Shown: piece by piece, positions 31,456 to 39,221 of the stretch | How positions within the stretch are numbered: position 1 is the stretch's first letter | Layout: every line of letters starts with the position of its first letter | DNA from: JAGGAG01 sp964638035 | GTDB taxonomy: Bacteria > Gemmatimonadota > Gemmatimonadetes > Gemmatimonadales > GWC2-71-9 | Reading direction: 5' to 3' | Length of the DNA: 64,000 bases | Assembly (NCBI GenBank): GCA_964638035.1 | Contig: CAZWXD010000005.1 | Coordinates: 1-64,000 of the forward strand | Program-made: the position numbers and the translations under genes | The notes under the pieces: generated by a model | Told to the model about the DNA's origin: nothing | What the model saw: the letters and a program-made list of their open reading frames with translations, nothing else | Database searches by the model: none

Positions 31456-31608
31456 GTGGCCTCGCGGAAGAACGGCAAGCCTGCCCGCAGGGACGTGATC
31501 CTCCTCAAGGACCTGGCACCGCGCCAGGACGTGCGAGGCGGCGCGAGGAAGCTGCGCTTTGGCGAGCCAGGCCCCAGGACACCCTCGACGAAAAAGCGCC
31601 CCCGGTAG
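31456..31608 (+). CDS. Double-glycine leader peptide B (GTG start)
   Basis: A 50-residue gene starting at GTG. The leader (1-29) contains DVILLKDLAPRQDVRGG, very close to the D-L-x-P-x-x-D-V-x-G-G leader pattern of exported peptides. Cleavage after Gly29 would release a 21-residue core rich in Arg, Lys and Pro (net charge about +7, no Cys). Peptides A and B share Val at -4, a basic residue at -3, Gly-Gly, and Ala at +1, although the rest of the leaders differ. No clear Shine-Dalgarno precedes the GTG, so translation may be weak or coupled. The frame ends at TAG 31606-31608. Confidence 0.72.
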   Translation: MASRKNGKPARRDVILLKDLAPRQDVRGGARKLRFGEPGPRTPSTKKRPR

Positions 31609-31680
31609 CCTGGTTTCTCTGTCATCCTGCGTCCCATCCGAGTAGCTTCCCTCCGGTTCCTCACCGGAAGGCGCGTGTCC

Positions 31681-32583
31681 ATGACTGCCACCAGGCCCCA
31701 GCCCGCCAAGGGCGCCCCGACCACCGGCTCCACCATCGTCTGGCTCGACGGCACGTGGATGGATCGTGCGAGCGCCTCCGTCTCCGTCTTCGACCACGGG
31801 CTGCTCTACGGCGACGGGGTCTTCGAGGGCATCCGCATTTATGGCGGCAAGGCCTTCCGCCTCCGCGAGCACCTCACCCGGCTCTACGACTCGGCCCGCG
31901 CCATCCTGCTCACGATCCCCATGTCCATCGAGGAGATGACCACGGTCACCGAGGAGGGCATTGCCCGCTCGGGCATCCGCGAGGGCTACATGCGCCACGT
32001 GGTCACCCGGGGCGTCGGTGACCTGGGGCTCGACCCGCGAAAGTGCGCGCGGCCCACCGTCATCATCATCATCGACACCATCTCCCTCTGGCCCGAGAGC
32101 GTGTACCAGGCCGGCCTCAGGGTGATGACCGCCGGCACCCCGACGCCGCACCGGGAGTCGCTGTCGCCGCGCGTGAAGTCCCTCAACTACCTCCCGCACA
32201 TCATGGCAAAGGTCGAGGGCGTCAACGCCGGCATGGACGACGTGATCATGCTCGACAGCGCCGGCCACGTGGCCGAGGCCTCGGCCTGCAACATCTTCGT
32301 GGTGAAGGGACGCGAGGTCCGCACGCCACCCCCGTCCGCCGGCATCCTGAAGGGGGTCACGAGGGATGCGGTCATCGAGGTGGCGCGTGCGGCCGGGTAC
32401 CGGGTCACCGAGGAACTCTTCAACCGGTACGACGTGTACACGGCCGATGAGGTCTTCTTCACCGGCACCGCGGCCGAGGTGGTGGGGATTCGCGAGGTCG
32501 ATGGCCGTGCCATTGGCACGGGCAAGCCCGGCCCGGTGACGCATGACATCGCCGCCCGCTACCGGGCCCTCGCCCGCGGCTGA
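31681..32583 (+). CDS. ilvE: Branched-chain amino acid aminotransferase
   Basis: A 300-residue class IV PLP aminotransferase interconverting branched-chain amino acids and their 2-oxoacids. Motifs include VSVFDHGLLYGDGVFEGIRIYGG near the N-terminus, the PLP Lys in SLNYLPHIMAK-type context (VKSLNYL), and the phosphate-binding segments ASACNIFVVK and FFTGTAAEV. ATG 31681 is used; GTG 31675 two codons earlier is possible. A hairpin CCGGT-tcctc-ACCGG lies just before the ribosome site. Nothing links it to the peptide locus apart from position. Confidence 0.93.
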   Translation: MTATRPQPAKGAPTTGSTIVWLDGTWMDRASASVSVFDHGLLYGDGVFEGIRIYGGKAFRLREHLTRLYDSARAILLTIPMSIEEMTTVTEEGIARSGIREGYMRHVVTRGVGDLGLDPRKCARPTVIIIIDTISLWPESVYQAGLRVMTAGTPTPHRESLSPRVKSLNYLPHIMAKVEGVNAGMDDVIMLDSAGHVAEASACNIFVVKGREVRTPPPSAGILKGVTRDAVIEVARAAGYRVTEELFNRYDVYTADEVFFTGTAAEVVGIREVDGRAIGTGKPGPVTHDIAARYRALARG

Positions 32584-33157
32584 TTCCGCGCCCTCACCTC
32601 GGCTGGTGGCGGTGCTGCTCGATGCACCACGGCCGGAGGCGGTGCCCCGTGACCTCGCCGAGGCCGTGGGTGAGCGGCATGCCCTCCGGCTTTCCCGCGT
32701 GGCGGCGCGGCGCACCCTCGACAACATCACCCGGCTGGGCTGGACGCCGGTCATCTGGTTCCAGCCCATCGACGCGCTCCCCGAGATGCGTCGCTGGCTG
32801 GGCGATACCGTGGTGCTTGAGCCCAGGAAGCCGGAGAGCCTCGCCGGCATGGTGGGCGACTGGGCTTCGCAGGCGGGACCTGGCAGCTGGCTCCTGGTGC
32901 GGTCTGCTGGCGCCGGGGTGACCGTCGAGGCGCTCCAGGGCGCCGACCGGGCCCTGGCGACGGGGGGTGTGGCGTTCGGGGCCACCTCCACCGGCGACGT
33001 CTACCTGGTGGGCGGGCCGGGTGGGGCGTCAGAGATGGTGCGATCGTTGCCGTGGGGGGAGCACGACCTGGCTGCCGTGCTGCGGGCCCGGTTGCGCGAT
33101 GCTGGATGGGCATGGGCCGAGTTGCCGCGGCTGGAGGCACACTGGCTGGGCGACTGA
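32543..33157 (+). CDS. DUF2064-like (glycosyltransferase-fold) protein
   Basis: A 204-residue protein with the pattern of the TIGR04282/DUF2064 glycosyltransferase-like family: an N-terminal segment near PRPEAVPRDLAEAVG, then TPVIWFQP, the GSWLLVRSAGAGVT region (usually Q-G-x-D-L-G) and LATGGVAFGATSTGDVYLVGG. The normal metal-binding D-x-P is not clearly conserved, so activity is uncertain. The start is taken at ATG 32543, which overlaps ilvE by 41 bases; a later start is possible. Confidence 0.6.
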   Translation: MTSPPATGPSPAADSAPSPRLVAVLLDAPRPEAVPRDLAEAVGERHALRLSRVAARRTLDNITRLGWTPVIWFQPIDALPEMRRWLGDTVVLEPRKPESLAGMVGDWASQAGPGSWLLVRSAGAGVTVEALQGADRALATGGVAFGATSTGDVYLVGGPGGASEMVRSLPWGEHDLAAVLRARLRDAGWAWAELPRLEAHWLGD

Positions 33158-33198
33158 ACGAGACACCGTAACAGGGCGGATCGTGCAGGGGGGAACGC

Positions 33199-33441
33199 AT
33201 GGCGTGGCGAACGGTGCGTATCGGCGACCGGGAATGGCATGTCTCTGCCGCGGCGGAGCGCCGCGCACCCTCGGAGCGCTGGAACCTCCTGCTCTCGTTC
33301 CGGGCGCAGGACGGCGACCGGCGCCTCCTCTGGACCGAGTATCCCCTGTCGTCCGCGTCGCGATCCGCATTGCTCATGCAGGCCGACCGTATTCCCGAGA
33401 GCAAGCTGGCCGAAGCGCTGGCCGACCACCTCACGGCTTGA
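33199..33441 (+). CDS. Small hypothetical protein
   Basis: An 80-residue soluble protein starting MAWRTVRIGDREWHVSAAAERR. I do not recognise a family. It precedes two other small genes on the same strand with short gaps, which suggests one transcription unit. Its codons follow the GC-rich third-position bias of the neighbours. Confidence 0.6.
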   Translation: MAWRTVRIGDREWHVSAAAERRAPSERWNLLLSFRAQDGDRRLLWTEYPLSSASRSALLMQADRIPESKLAEALADHLTA

Positions 33442-33452
33442 GGCAGGGGTTC

Positions 33453-33701
33453 ATGGCATCGATTTCGCTTGCTGACCTGCGCCGCGTGGCGGACAGCCTG
33501 GGCGCCCTCCGGGGTGGCACGATCACCGGTGCCGTGATGCGCAGCGACCTTCGGCAGGTCCGGCTCGAACTGGCTGATGGGACGCTTGCCGTCATCCGGA
33601 TCGACAATGGCGCGGACGGCCACCCCCGTTTCGAGGTGGACGTGATCCCGCCCGCGGCGCCGGCCACGAGCCAGCTCGAGGTGCGCTTCGAAAGCGCGTG
33701 A
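33453..33701 (+). CDS. Small hypothetical protein
   Basis: An 82-residue protein with an N-terminal helix (SLADLRRVADSLGALRGG) and a likely beta-rich C-terminal half (LRQVRLELADGTLAVIRI). No family recognised. It starts 11 bases after the previous gene. Confidence 0.58.
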   Translation: MASISLADLRRVADSLGALRGGTITGAVMRSDLRQVRLELADGTLAVIRIDNGADGHPRFEVDVIPPAAPATSQLEVRFESA

Positions 33702-33726
33702 CCCGAAGGCCAGGACACCAGCACCC

Positions 33727-34143
33727 ATGTCTCCACCGAGTTCGAACGAGCGCCTCCGCTTTGCCGAGTTTGCCCTCGACCGGCTGCCCAACGGCCGGTG
33801 TCGCGCCCGCGTCCTCCTGACCTGGCAGGACGCGGAACGGTTCACCGGCGAGGCGGAGGGACTGACCTCACAGGCGGGGGAACTCCGCTGTGCCGCCCAG
33901 GCCTGTGTCAATGCCCTGACCCAGGCGGTGCACGATGGAATCGGATTCGAGCTGCTTGGCGTAAAGGCGGTACGGGCGTTCGACGCATCGGTGGTGATCG
34001 TTTCGCTGGGCCTGCAAGGCGAGGGGCGCGGGCAGCGCGTGGTGGGGTCGTTCCTGTCCGACGATGACGCCCCGAGGGGAGCGGCGCTGGCGGTGCTGAA
34101 CGCGACGAACCGGATGCTCGGGAACAAGTTGTTCATGCGGTAG
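33727..34143 (+). CDS. Hypothetical alpha/beta protein
   Basis: A 138-residue soluble protein. Alternating strands and helices (RCRARVLLTWQD, then ELRCAAQACVNALTQAV, then SVVIVSLGL and GAALAVLNATNRML) resemble a small regulatory fold like the LeuA C-terminal domain, but this is only a pattern impression. It closes the run of three small genes. Confidence 0.6.
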   Translation: MSPPSSNERLRFAEFALDRLPNGRCRARVLLTWQDAERFTGEAEGLTSQAGELRCAAQACVNALTQAVHDGIGFELLGVKAVRAFDASVVIVSLGLQGEGRGQRVVGSFLSDDDAPRGAALAVLNATNRMLGNKLFMR

Positions 34144-34329
34144 CAGGGCCCTGGGGGCGGGCGCGAACCCGCGTTCCATGCTCCCGGAAACGCTGTTTCT
34201 TGCAGTTTGGTGGCAAAGAGCAAGGCTAGCCGAGGCCGGGGCGCTCCATCAGGGGGTTTCTGCCCTGTTCCGGTTGGCGCGCCTTGTGTTACCTTGTTGT
34301 CCCTGTTCGACTTACGTTGGGAGCACGTG

Positions 34330-36084
34330 ATGCACCGAGGCCTGCCGGTTCTACTGCTCGTATCGACGCTCGGCTGCGCTGGCAAGGCGACAGTGTCGTC
34401 ACCTGCGGCCGTGGCGCCGGAGCCCGTGAGTGTGCCCGCCGAGCAGGCGCCGCAGGTCGTCCAGGGGCCGGCGCCGATGCCGGTGGTGCCCCAGCATCCT
34501 CCCCGGCTGGATTCCGTGAGCATAGGCTCCATCGCGCAGGCGCTCCGGCAGGAGGCCGACTCCGCCGCGGACGAGCAGGCGCTGGATGAACTGGCCGATG
34601 CCTCCGAGAATGCGCCGGGTGCGACCGTGGCGGAGGGCGAGGAGCTTCCCGTCACGTGGGACCTCAATGTGCAGCGCTGGAACGAGCACGAGCGAGTTCA
34701 GTACTGGATTCGCTACTTCCAGGGGCCTGCGGCCGAGCGCTTCCAGATCTGGCTGGACCGGATGCCGCGCTACGAGCCGATGATCCGGGACCGGCTGCAG
34801 GCGTCGAACATGCCGACCGACCTCGTGTACCTGGCCCTCATCGAGAGCGGGTTCTCCACCACCGCGGTGAGCCGCGCGCGCGCCACCGGCATGTGGCAGT
34901 TCATGCGCGCCACCGGCAAGGAGTATGGGCTCCGGGTGGATGGCTGGGTGGATGAGCGGCGGGATCCCTCCCGCTCCACGGACGCGGCCCTCCGGTACCT
35001 CTCAGACCTCTACGATCGCTTCGGTTCCTACTACCTCGCCGCGGCAGCGTACAACGCGGGCGGCGGGAAGATTTCCCGGGGGCTCAGGCGGATCGGCACG
35101 AGTGCCGACGACGACCTGGATGAGGACGAGGCGGAGGATGCGCGCGATGCCGACTTCTTCCGGCTGCGCGACACCCGGCACATCCGGCAGGAAACCAAGG
35201 ACTACGTCCCCAAGCTCATTGCCGCGGCGTTGATTGCCAAGGAGCCGGCCCGGTACGGCTTCACGCGGTCGTCGGTGGCGGCGCCCTATCCGGTGGACTC
35301 CGTGGTGGTGGATGGCATGACGGGGCTGGACGTGCTCGCGGCACTGGCCGACACCTCGCTCAACGCCATGAAGGAGCTGAACCCGCAGTACCTGCGCTTC
35401 GTGACCCCGGCCGGGAGCCGGAGCGTCGTCCGCCTCCCCGGCGGCACTGCGGATTCGGTGCGGGCAGCCTATGAAGCGCTCGCACCGGCTGATCGCACGT
35501 CGTTTCGCTACCACAAGACGAAGGCGGGGGACACGCCGGCTCGGATCGCGGAGCAGTACGGCGTGGCAACGGCCGCCGTGCTGGCGGCCAACCCGGGGAT
35601 GCGACAGGGGTCGCTCAAGGCCGGCAAGCAGGTGGTGGTGCCCACGGGAGGCGACGCGAGCATCCTCGTGGCGAAGCAGGTGGCCACCTACCAGGCCGGT
35701 GTGGATGGCAGCGGCCCGGTGCGCTACCACCGCGTGCGCTCGGGTGAGACCCTGGGCGGCATTGCCCGGAAGTACCGGGTGAGCGTGTCCAACCTCAAGG
35801 CCTGGAACGGCCTCAGGGGCACGACCATCCGCACTGGCCAGAAGCTCCGGGTGTATGGCGGGCGCCCGCGTACCGTGGCGACCACGTCGTCGCACCGGGA
35901 GAGTGCCAAGGGCGGGGGGCTGCCCCCCGGCACGCAGACCGTGCGGCACAAGGTGCGGCGGGGCGAGACCCTCTCCGGCATTGCCCAGTACTACGGCGTG
36001 TCGGTGACCTCACTCCGCCAGGCGAACGACCTCTCGCGCGGGCTCCGGTACGGAACGACGATCAGGATCCCGCGGAAGACGTGA
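34330..36084 (+). CDS. MltD-like lytic transglycosylase lipoprotein with LysM repeats
   Basis: A 584-residue lipoprotein (signal LLVSTLGC). The SLT domain (about 150-285) has the catalytic Glu in ALIESGF followed by GMWQFMRATGKEYGL and YYLAAAAYNAGGG. Three LysM peptidoglycan-binding repeats follow (about 395-440, 460-505, 535-580; for example HRVRSGETLGGIARKYRVSV). It cleaves glycan strands in the periplasm. ATG 34330 fits the signal peptide. The 186 bases before it contain no gene; a weak sigma-70-like promoter may lie around 34285-34315. Confidence 0.93.
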   Translation: MHRGLPVLLLVSTLGCAGKATVSSPAAVAPEPVSVPAEQAPQVVQGPAPMPVVPQHPPRLDSVSIGSIAQALRQEADSAADEQALDELADASENAPGATVAEGEELPVTWDLNVQRWNEHERVQYWIRYFQGPAAERFQIWLDRMPRYEPMIRDRLQASNMPTDLVYLALIESGFSTTAVSRARATGMWQFMRATGKEYGLRVDGWVDERRDPSRSTDAALRYLSDLYDRFGSYYLAAAAYNAGGGKISRGLRRIGTSADDDLDEDEAEDARDADFFRLRDTRHIRQETKDYVPKLIAAALIAKEPARYGFTRSSVAAPYPVDSVVVDGMTGLDVLAALADTSLNAMKELNPQYLRFVTPAGSRSVVRLPGGTADSVRAAYEALAPADRTSFRYHKTKAGDTPARIAEQYGVATAAVLAANPGMRQGSLKAGKQVVVPTGGDASILVAKQVATYQAGVDGSGPVRYHRVRSGETLGGIARKYRVSVSNLKAWNGLRGTTIRTGQKLRVYGGRPRTVATTSSHRESAKGGGLPPGTQTVRHKVRRGETLSGIAQYYGVSVTSLRQANDLSRGLRYGTTIRIPRKT

Positions 36085-36116
36085 GTGAGGAAACGCTCGG
36101 AAGTGGGGGTGGAGCG

Positions 36117-36149
36117 CGACGAAGGGCGGCCTGGGGCCGCCCTTCGTCG
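36117..36149. terminator. Bidirectional terminator hairpin
   Basis: CGACGAAGGGCGGC and its exact complement GCCGCCCTTCGTCG flank a short loop, forming a perfect stem of at least 14 bp between two convergent transglycosylase genes. Confidence 0.85.
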
Positions 36150-36177
36150 TTCCAGGACCGGCGAACACCGGAATGCG

Positions 36178-36888
36178 CTACGTCCCCAGCATCTTCGCCT
36201 GCTGCTGCATCTCGCGGGTGATGCGCTTCGGGGCGTAGCCATTGAGCACGGCGTCCTCGTAACCATTCGAGGGGTCGCCGCCGGCCGCCACGATCTGGTT
36301 CACCCGCGCCGGGCCACGGTTGTAGGCCAGCAGCGCCAGCTCGTAGTCGTGCCGGTACTGCCGGAGGAGGTCGCGCAGGAAGCGGAACCCGATGCGCAGG
36401 TTGGTGTCGCGCTCGTAGAGCCGCTCCTCGGTGATGGTCTTGTCGTAGAACCGCGCGGTCGGCACCTGGAGCTGGGTGTAACCGATGGCGTCGCGGTTGC
36501 TCCGGGCGCCGGGCTTGAAGTTGCTCTCCACCTTCACCAGCCGGAACGCGAGCTGCGGGTCGATGCCTTCCTGCAGGGCGATGTCATAGATCGCCGTGGC
36601 GAGGTCGGCTGCGACCTGGTATCGCGCCGAAAAGCCCAGGATGGCCTCGGCGCGGTCGAGCTTGAGCTTGAGCAGGGCGGCGGAGCCGTCGAACGACACG
36701 GCACCGGACGCACTGGGCGTGATCGAATCAACCGGCGTCGTCGCGGACGGCGGCGCCTCCTCCGGGCCCCCGCGCCGGCTGAAGCCGACGAGGATGCTCA
36801 GCAGGAATGCACCGGCCAGCAACGCACCACCACGTGCGAGCATCTCCCCGCCCCGGGCGGGGCGCGTCGAACTGGTCGGGTCCATCAT
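36178..36888 (-). CDS. Lytic transglycosylase (SLT domain)
   Basis: A 236-residue protein with an N-terminal membrane anchor or signal (about 18-38) and an SLT domain: the catalytic Glu lies in LVKVESNF, followed by GYTQLQVPTARF and LLAYNRGPARVNQ. A strong AAGGAGGT ribosome site precedes ATG 36888. It is convergent with the MltD-like gene. Confidence 0.88.
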   Translation of the reverse strand: MMDPTSSTRPARGGEMLARGGALLAGAFLLSILVGFSRRGGPEEAPPSATTPVDSITPSASGAVSFDGSAALLKLKLDRAEAILGFSARYQVAADLATAIYDIALQEGIDPQLAFRLVKVESNFKPGARSNRDAIGYTQLQVPTARFYDKTITEERLYERDTNLRIGFRFLRDLLRQYRHDYELALLAYNRGPARVNQIVAAGGDPSNGYEDAVLNGYAPKRITREMQQQAKMLGT

Positions 36889-36927
36889 GTGCTACCTCCT
36901 TGCTGTCGTTGAACGGCAGCGGACCGG

Positions 36928-37416
36928 TCAGGGCGCCTCGCGGCGCCAATCACCCCGGGTTCCCCCGGTCTTGCTGACCAGCCGGATCTCGCCGATGACC
37001 ATGGATCGGTCAGCCGACTTGACCATGTCGTAGATGGTGAGGCAGGCCACCGAGACTGCGGTGAGTGCCTCCATCTCGACCCCGGTACGGCCGGTGAGGC
37101 TGGCGGAGGCGGTAACACGCACCCCCGGCAGTGACTCGTCCAGCCGCGCCTCCACCGTGACCACGTCGAGCGCCAGGGGGTGGCAGAGCGGCACCAGGTC
37201 CGCCGTGCGTTTCGCTCCCATGACACCGGCCACTTCGGCCACGGTCAGTACGTCGCCCTTCGCGATCTGGTGGCGCTCGACCTTCCCGAACGCCTCCGCC
37301 GACATCTGCACTGTTCCCTCGGCCACCGCCGTGCGCGCAGTCTCGGCCTTCCCGCCCACGTCGACCATTCGCGCCCGCCCCCCAGCGTCGAGGTGGGTCA
37401 GCCCCTCGTGCGTCAC
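36928..37416 (-). CDS. moaC: Cyclic pyranopterin monophosphate synthase MoaC
   Basis: A 162-residue molybdenum-cofactor enzyme that converts the MoaA product to cyclic pyranopterin monophosphate. Motifs: MVDVGGK at the N-terminus, AKRTADLVPLCHPL and GVEMEALTAVSVACLTIYDMVKS, and the closing GEIRLVSKTGG. GTG 37416 overlaps the holB stop as GTGA. No other moa gene is in the window. Confidence 0.96.
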   Translation of the reverse strand: MTHEGLTHLDAGGRARMVDVGGKAETARTAVAEGTVQMSAEAFGKVERHQIAKGDVLTVAEVAGVMGAKRTADLVPLCHPLALDVVTVEARLDESLPGVRVTASASLTGRTGVEMEALTAVSVACLTIYDMVKSADRSMVIGEIRLVSKTGGTRGDWRREAP

Positions 37417-38480
37417 GTCTCACCCCGCGTTCCGGCCAGGTCCTGCAGCAGCACGGCGAGCAGGAGCTGCGGGTTCACGTTGCCCTGCGCGGCTTCCCGC
37501 GCCTGGGCGACATACCCAAGGGCCTGCACCGCCTGGCGTCGGCGGTCCTCACTGGAGCCGCGGAGGGCACTGTCCCGCAGCATCTCCCCGGTCGCGGCGA
37601 GCGCGTCGCTGAACTCGCCACGTGCGTTCCACGCCCCCTGCTGCAGCGCCACCGCCGCACGCTCAGCCGACCCGGCCTTCACCGCCGCGAGCCACCGGCT
37701 CGCCAGGTCCCTCGCCTTGCCAGCGCCCGCCCCGGTCGCGATTCCCCGGCCCGCGGAGCCCTGTGCCGACTGCACCATTGCTTCCAGTGCCTTCCCCTGC
37801 AGGCCCATCACCTCCCGGCCAAACTGCTCCACCAGGGCGTCCGGCAGCCGGGCCAGCCGCAGGGGCACGACCCGCGAGCGGATCGTCGGGAGGAGGCGCC
37901 TGGCCTCGGTGACCGTCAGGATGAACCAGCATCCCGGCGGCGGCTCCTCCAGCAGCTTGAGCAGCGCATTGGCCGCCTCGGGGCTCGATTCCTGGGGCAC
38001 CAGCCGCTCGGCGTGCCCGATCAGGAAGACTCGTGGGCCCCCTTCCACCGACTTCAGGGCTGCCCGTCGCTGCACCAGCCGAACGGTGGCGACCCCGTGG
38101 ATCGCGAGCCCCTCAGGGGGGCCATAGAGCGGCGCCTTCCGCCGCTCCGCCATCACCTCGCCCAGCGCCTCGGCCACCTCCTCAACCTGCTTGTCCGGAT
38201 CAGACCCCTTGGGCCGGACAACCGGGACGATCCAGTGCAGGTCGGGGTGGCTCAGCTCGAGCACCAGCCTGCAACTGCGGCACGTGCCGCAGGGACTCCT
38301 GACAGCAGGTCGGCCTTCGCGCGCCGATTCGCAGAACATGAGCTGCGCGAGCCAGAGTCCGACTCGCTGCTTCCCGATTCCATCGGGCCCCTCCAGCAGG
38401 AGTGCCTGGGGGAGCCGACCGCCTGCCCACGCCCGTCCGAGCTGCTCAGTTGCGGCAGCGTGTCCGATCAGGGGGCTCAT
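37413..38480 (-). CDS. holB: DNA polymerase III delta' subunit
   Basis: A 355-residue clamp-loader AAA+ protein. It has a P loop LLEGPDGIGKQRV, the zinc-binding Cys set in CGTCRSCRL, RVFLIGHAERLVPQ and NALLKLLEEPPPGCWFIL (Walker B region and SRC-like SRVVPLRLARL). The C-terminal third is helical. ATG 38480 (MSPLIGHAAA) follows AAGG; slightly longer starts at 38486 and 38513 are possible. Confidence 0.9.
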   Translation of the reverse strand: MSPLIGHAAATEQLGRAWAGGRLPQALLLEGPDGIGKQRVGLWLAQLMFCESAREGRPAVRSPCGTCRSCRLVLELSHPDLHWIVPVVRPKGSDPDKQVEEVAEALGEVMAERRKAPLYGPPEGLAIHGVATVRLVQRRAALKSVEGGPRVFLIGHAERLVPQESSPEAANALLKLLEEPPPGCWFILTVTEARRLLPTIRSRVVPLRLARLPDALVEQFGREVMGLQGKALEAMVQSAQGSAGRGIATGAGAGKARDLASRWLAAVKAGSAERAAVALQQGAWNARGEFSDALAATGEMLRDSALRGSSEDRRRQAVQALGYVAQAREAAQGNVNPQLLLAVLLQDLAGTRGET

Positions 38481-38926
38481 GGGCATCCTTGCAATATCGC
38501 ACTGACGGAGCACTTATGGAAGGGGCGTGCCGCTGATAATGCGTTGTGTCACAATGAGTTAGCATTGTGACAGTGGCGGCTTAGTGTGGGAAAGCCACGC
38601 GCAACGGACAGCGCGTGCAAATGTGAGTGCATGCTCATCTGTTCAAACAAATAAGTGAGCACTCGCGTCATTCTAATGTGTTTTACGGTCGGGTCTTAGG
38701 TCATCCGTGCCCATAGGCGGCACTGTCGGGTCGCTGGCGTATTGCCTGGAAGCGTGAGGACGGAAAGCGTCAGTGGCGCGGGGTGAGCGGGCGCTCATGT
38801 GGGCGAAGCGGCTCCTGATGGGGCGCCGCGTGCGGCCGCAATGCCCTGAGAACCTGATGCCAGATTGTCAGCGTGAAGCCGCCCGGGGTAGGTGAGCCCG
38901 GAGTGCCGGCCGAAGGATGAGGAGAG
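38481..38926. other. Non-coding stretch with AT-richer patch
   Basis: About 445 bases without a convincing gene. The segment 38530-38700 is clearly AT-richer than its surroundings and includes the palindrome at 38546 and a run such as CAAACAAATAAGTGAGC. The segment 38700-38910 is GC-rich with several small self-complementary stretches (for example GACGGAAAGCGTC) and could form a structured RNA, but it does not match any RNA class I recognise. Confidence 0.5.
38546..38571. promoter_or_regulatory. Perfect palindrome TGTCACAATG-N6-CATTGTGACA
   Basis: Two perfect 10-base arms around AGTTAG, upstream of holB (-). The preceding TTGTGTCACAA (38543-38553) is itself palindromic, so CACAA/TTGTG occurs three times within about 30 bases. 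This looks like a binding site for a dimeric repressor or activator, or an RNA hairpin. The protein is unknown. Confidence 0.55.
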
Positions 38927-38999
38927 CTCCCGAGGCAGGACTCGAACCTGCGACCCGCTGATTAACAGTCAGCTGCTCTACCAACTGAGCTACTCGGGA
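38927..38999 (-). tRNA. tRNA-Asn (anticodon GUU)
   Basis: On the minus strand the acceptor TCCCGAG pairs with CTCGGGA. The D arm AGCTCAGTTGGTAGAGC, the anticodon stem-loop CTGA-CTGTTAA-TCAG (anticodon GTT) and the T arm GCAGGTTCGAGTCCTGC are intact. The discriminator is G and CCA is not encoded. Confidence 0.95.
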
Positions 39000-39221
39000 A
39001 AGCGGCCACAATCCTAAGCCCGCGCCGGACCGGGATCAAGGAACGGGCTCCATGGGCGCGCAGGGCATCGGGCCAACTCACTGCCGCAAGTGGTGCAGGA
39101 GCGCCGGCAATCCCGGCAGCACTGCTTGCGGCTGCCCAGCCGGGGCATCATTCTGGGCGGACGACGCAGGACCCCCGGGGCATCGTGCCTCCTGTGACTG
39201 GTTTCCCATTCGGAGTTGCAC

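Noticed and set aside
31213..31608. Lanthipeptide or thiopeptide precursors
   Set aside because: Neither core contains Cys, and no LanM, LanB/C, YcaO or radical-SAM enzyme is encoded nearby.
30987..32021. A 344-codon frame through the peptide genes and into ilvE
   Set aside because: It overlaps the predicted sigma-54 promoter, both GG-leader genes and the well-supported ilvE in another frame. It has no domain.
31681..32583. ilvE as part of the peptide locus
   Set aside because: It is a standard housekeeping aminotransferase with its own ribosome site. Nothing beyond proximity links it to the precursors.
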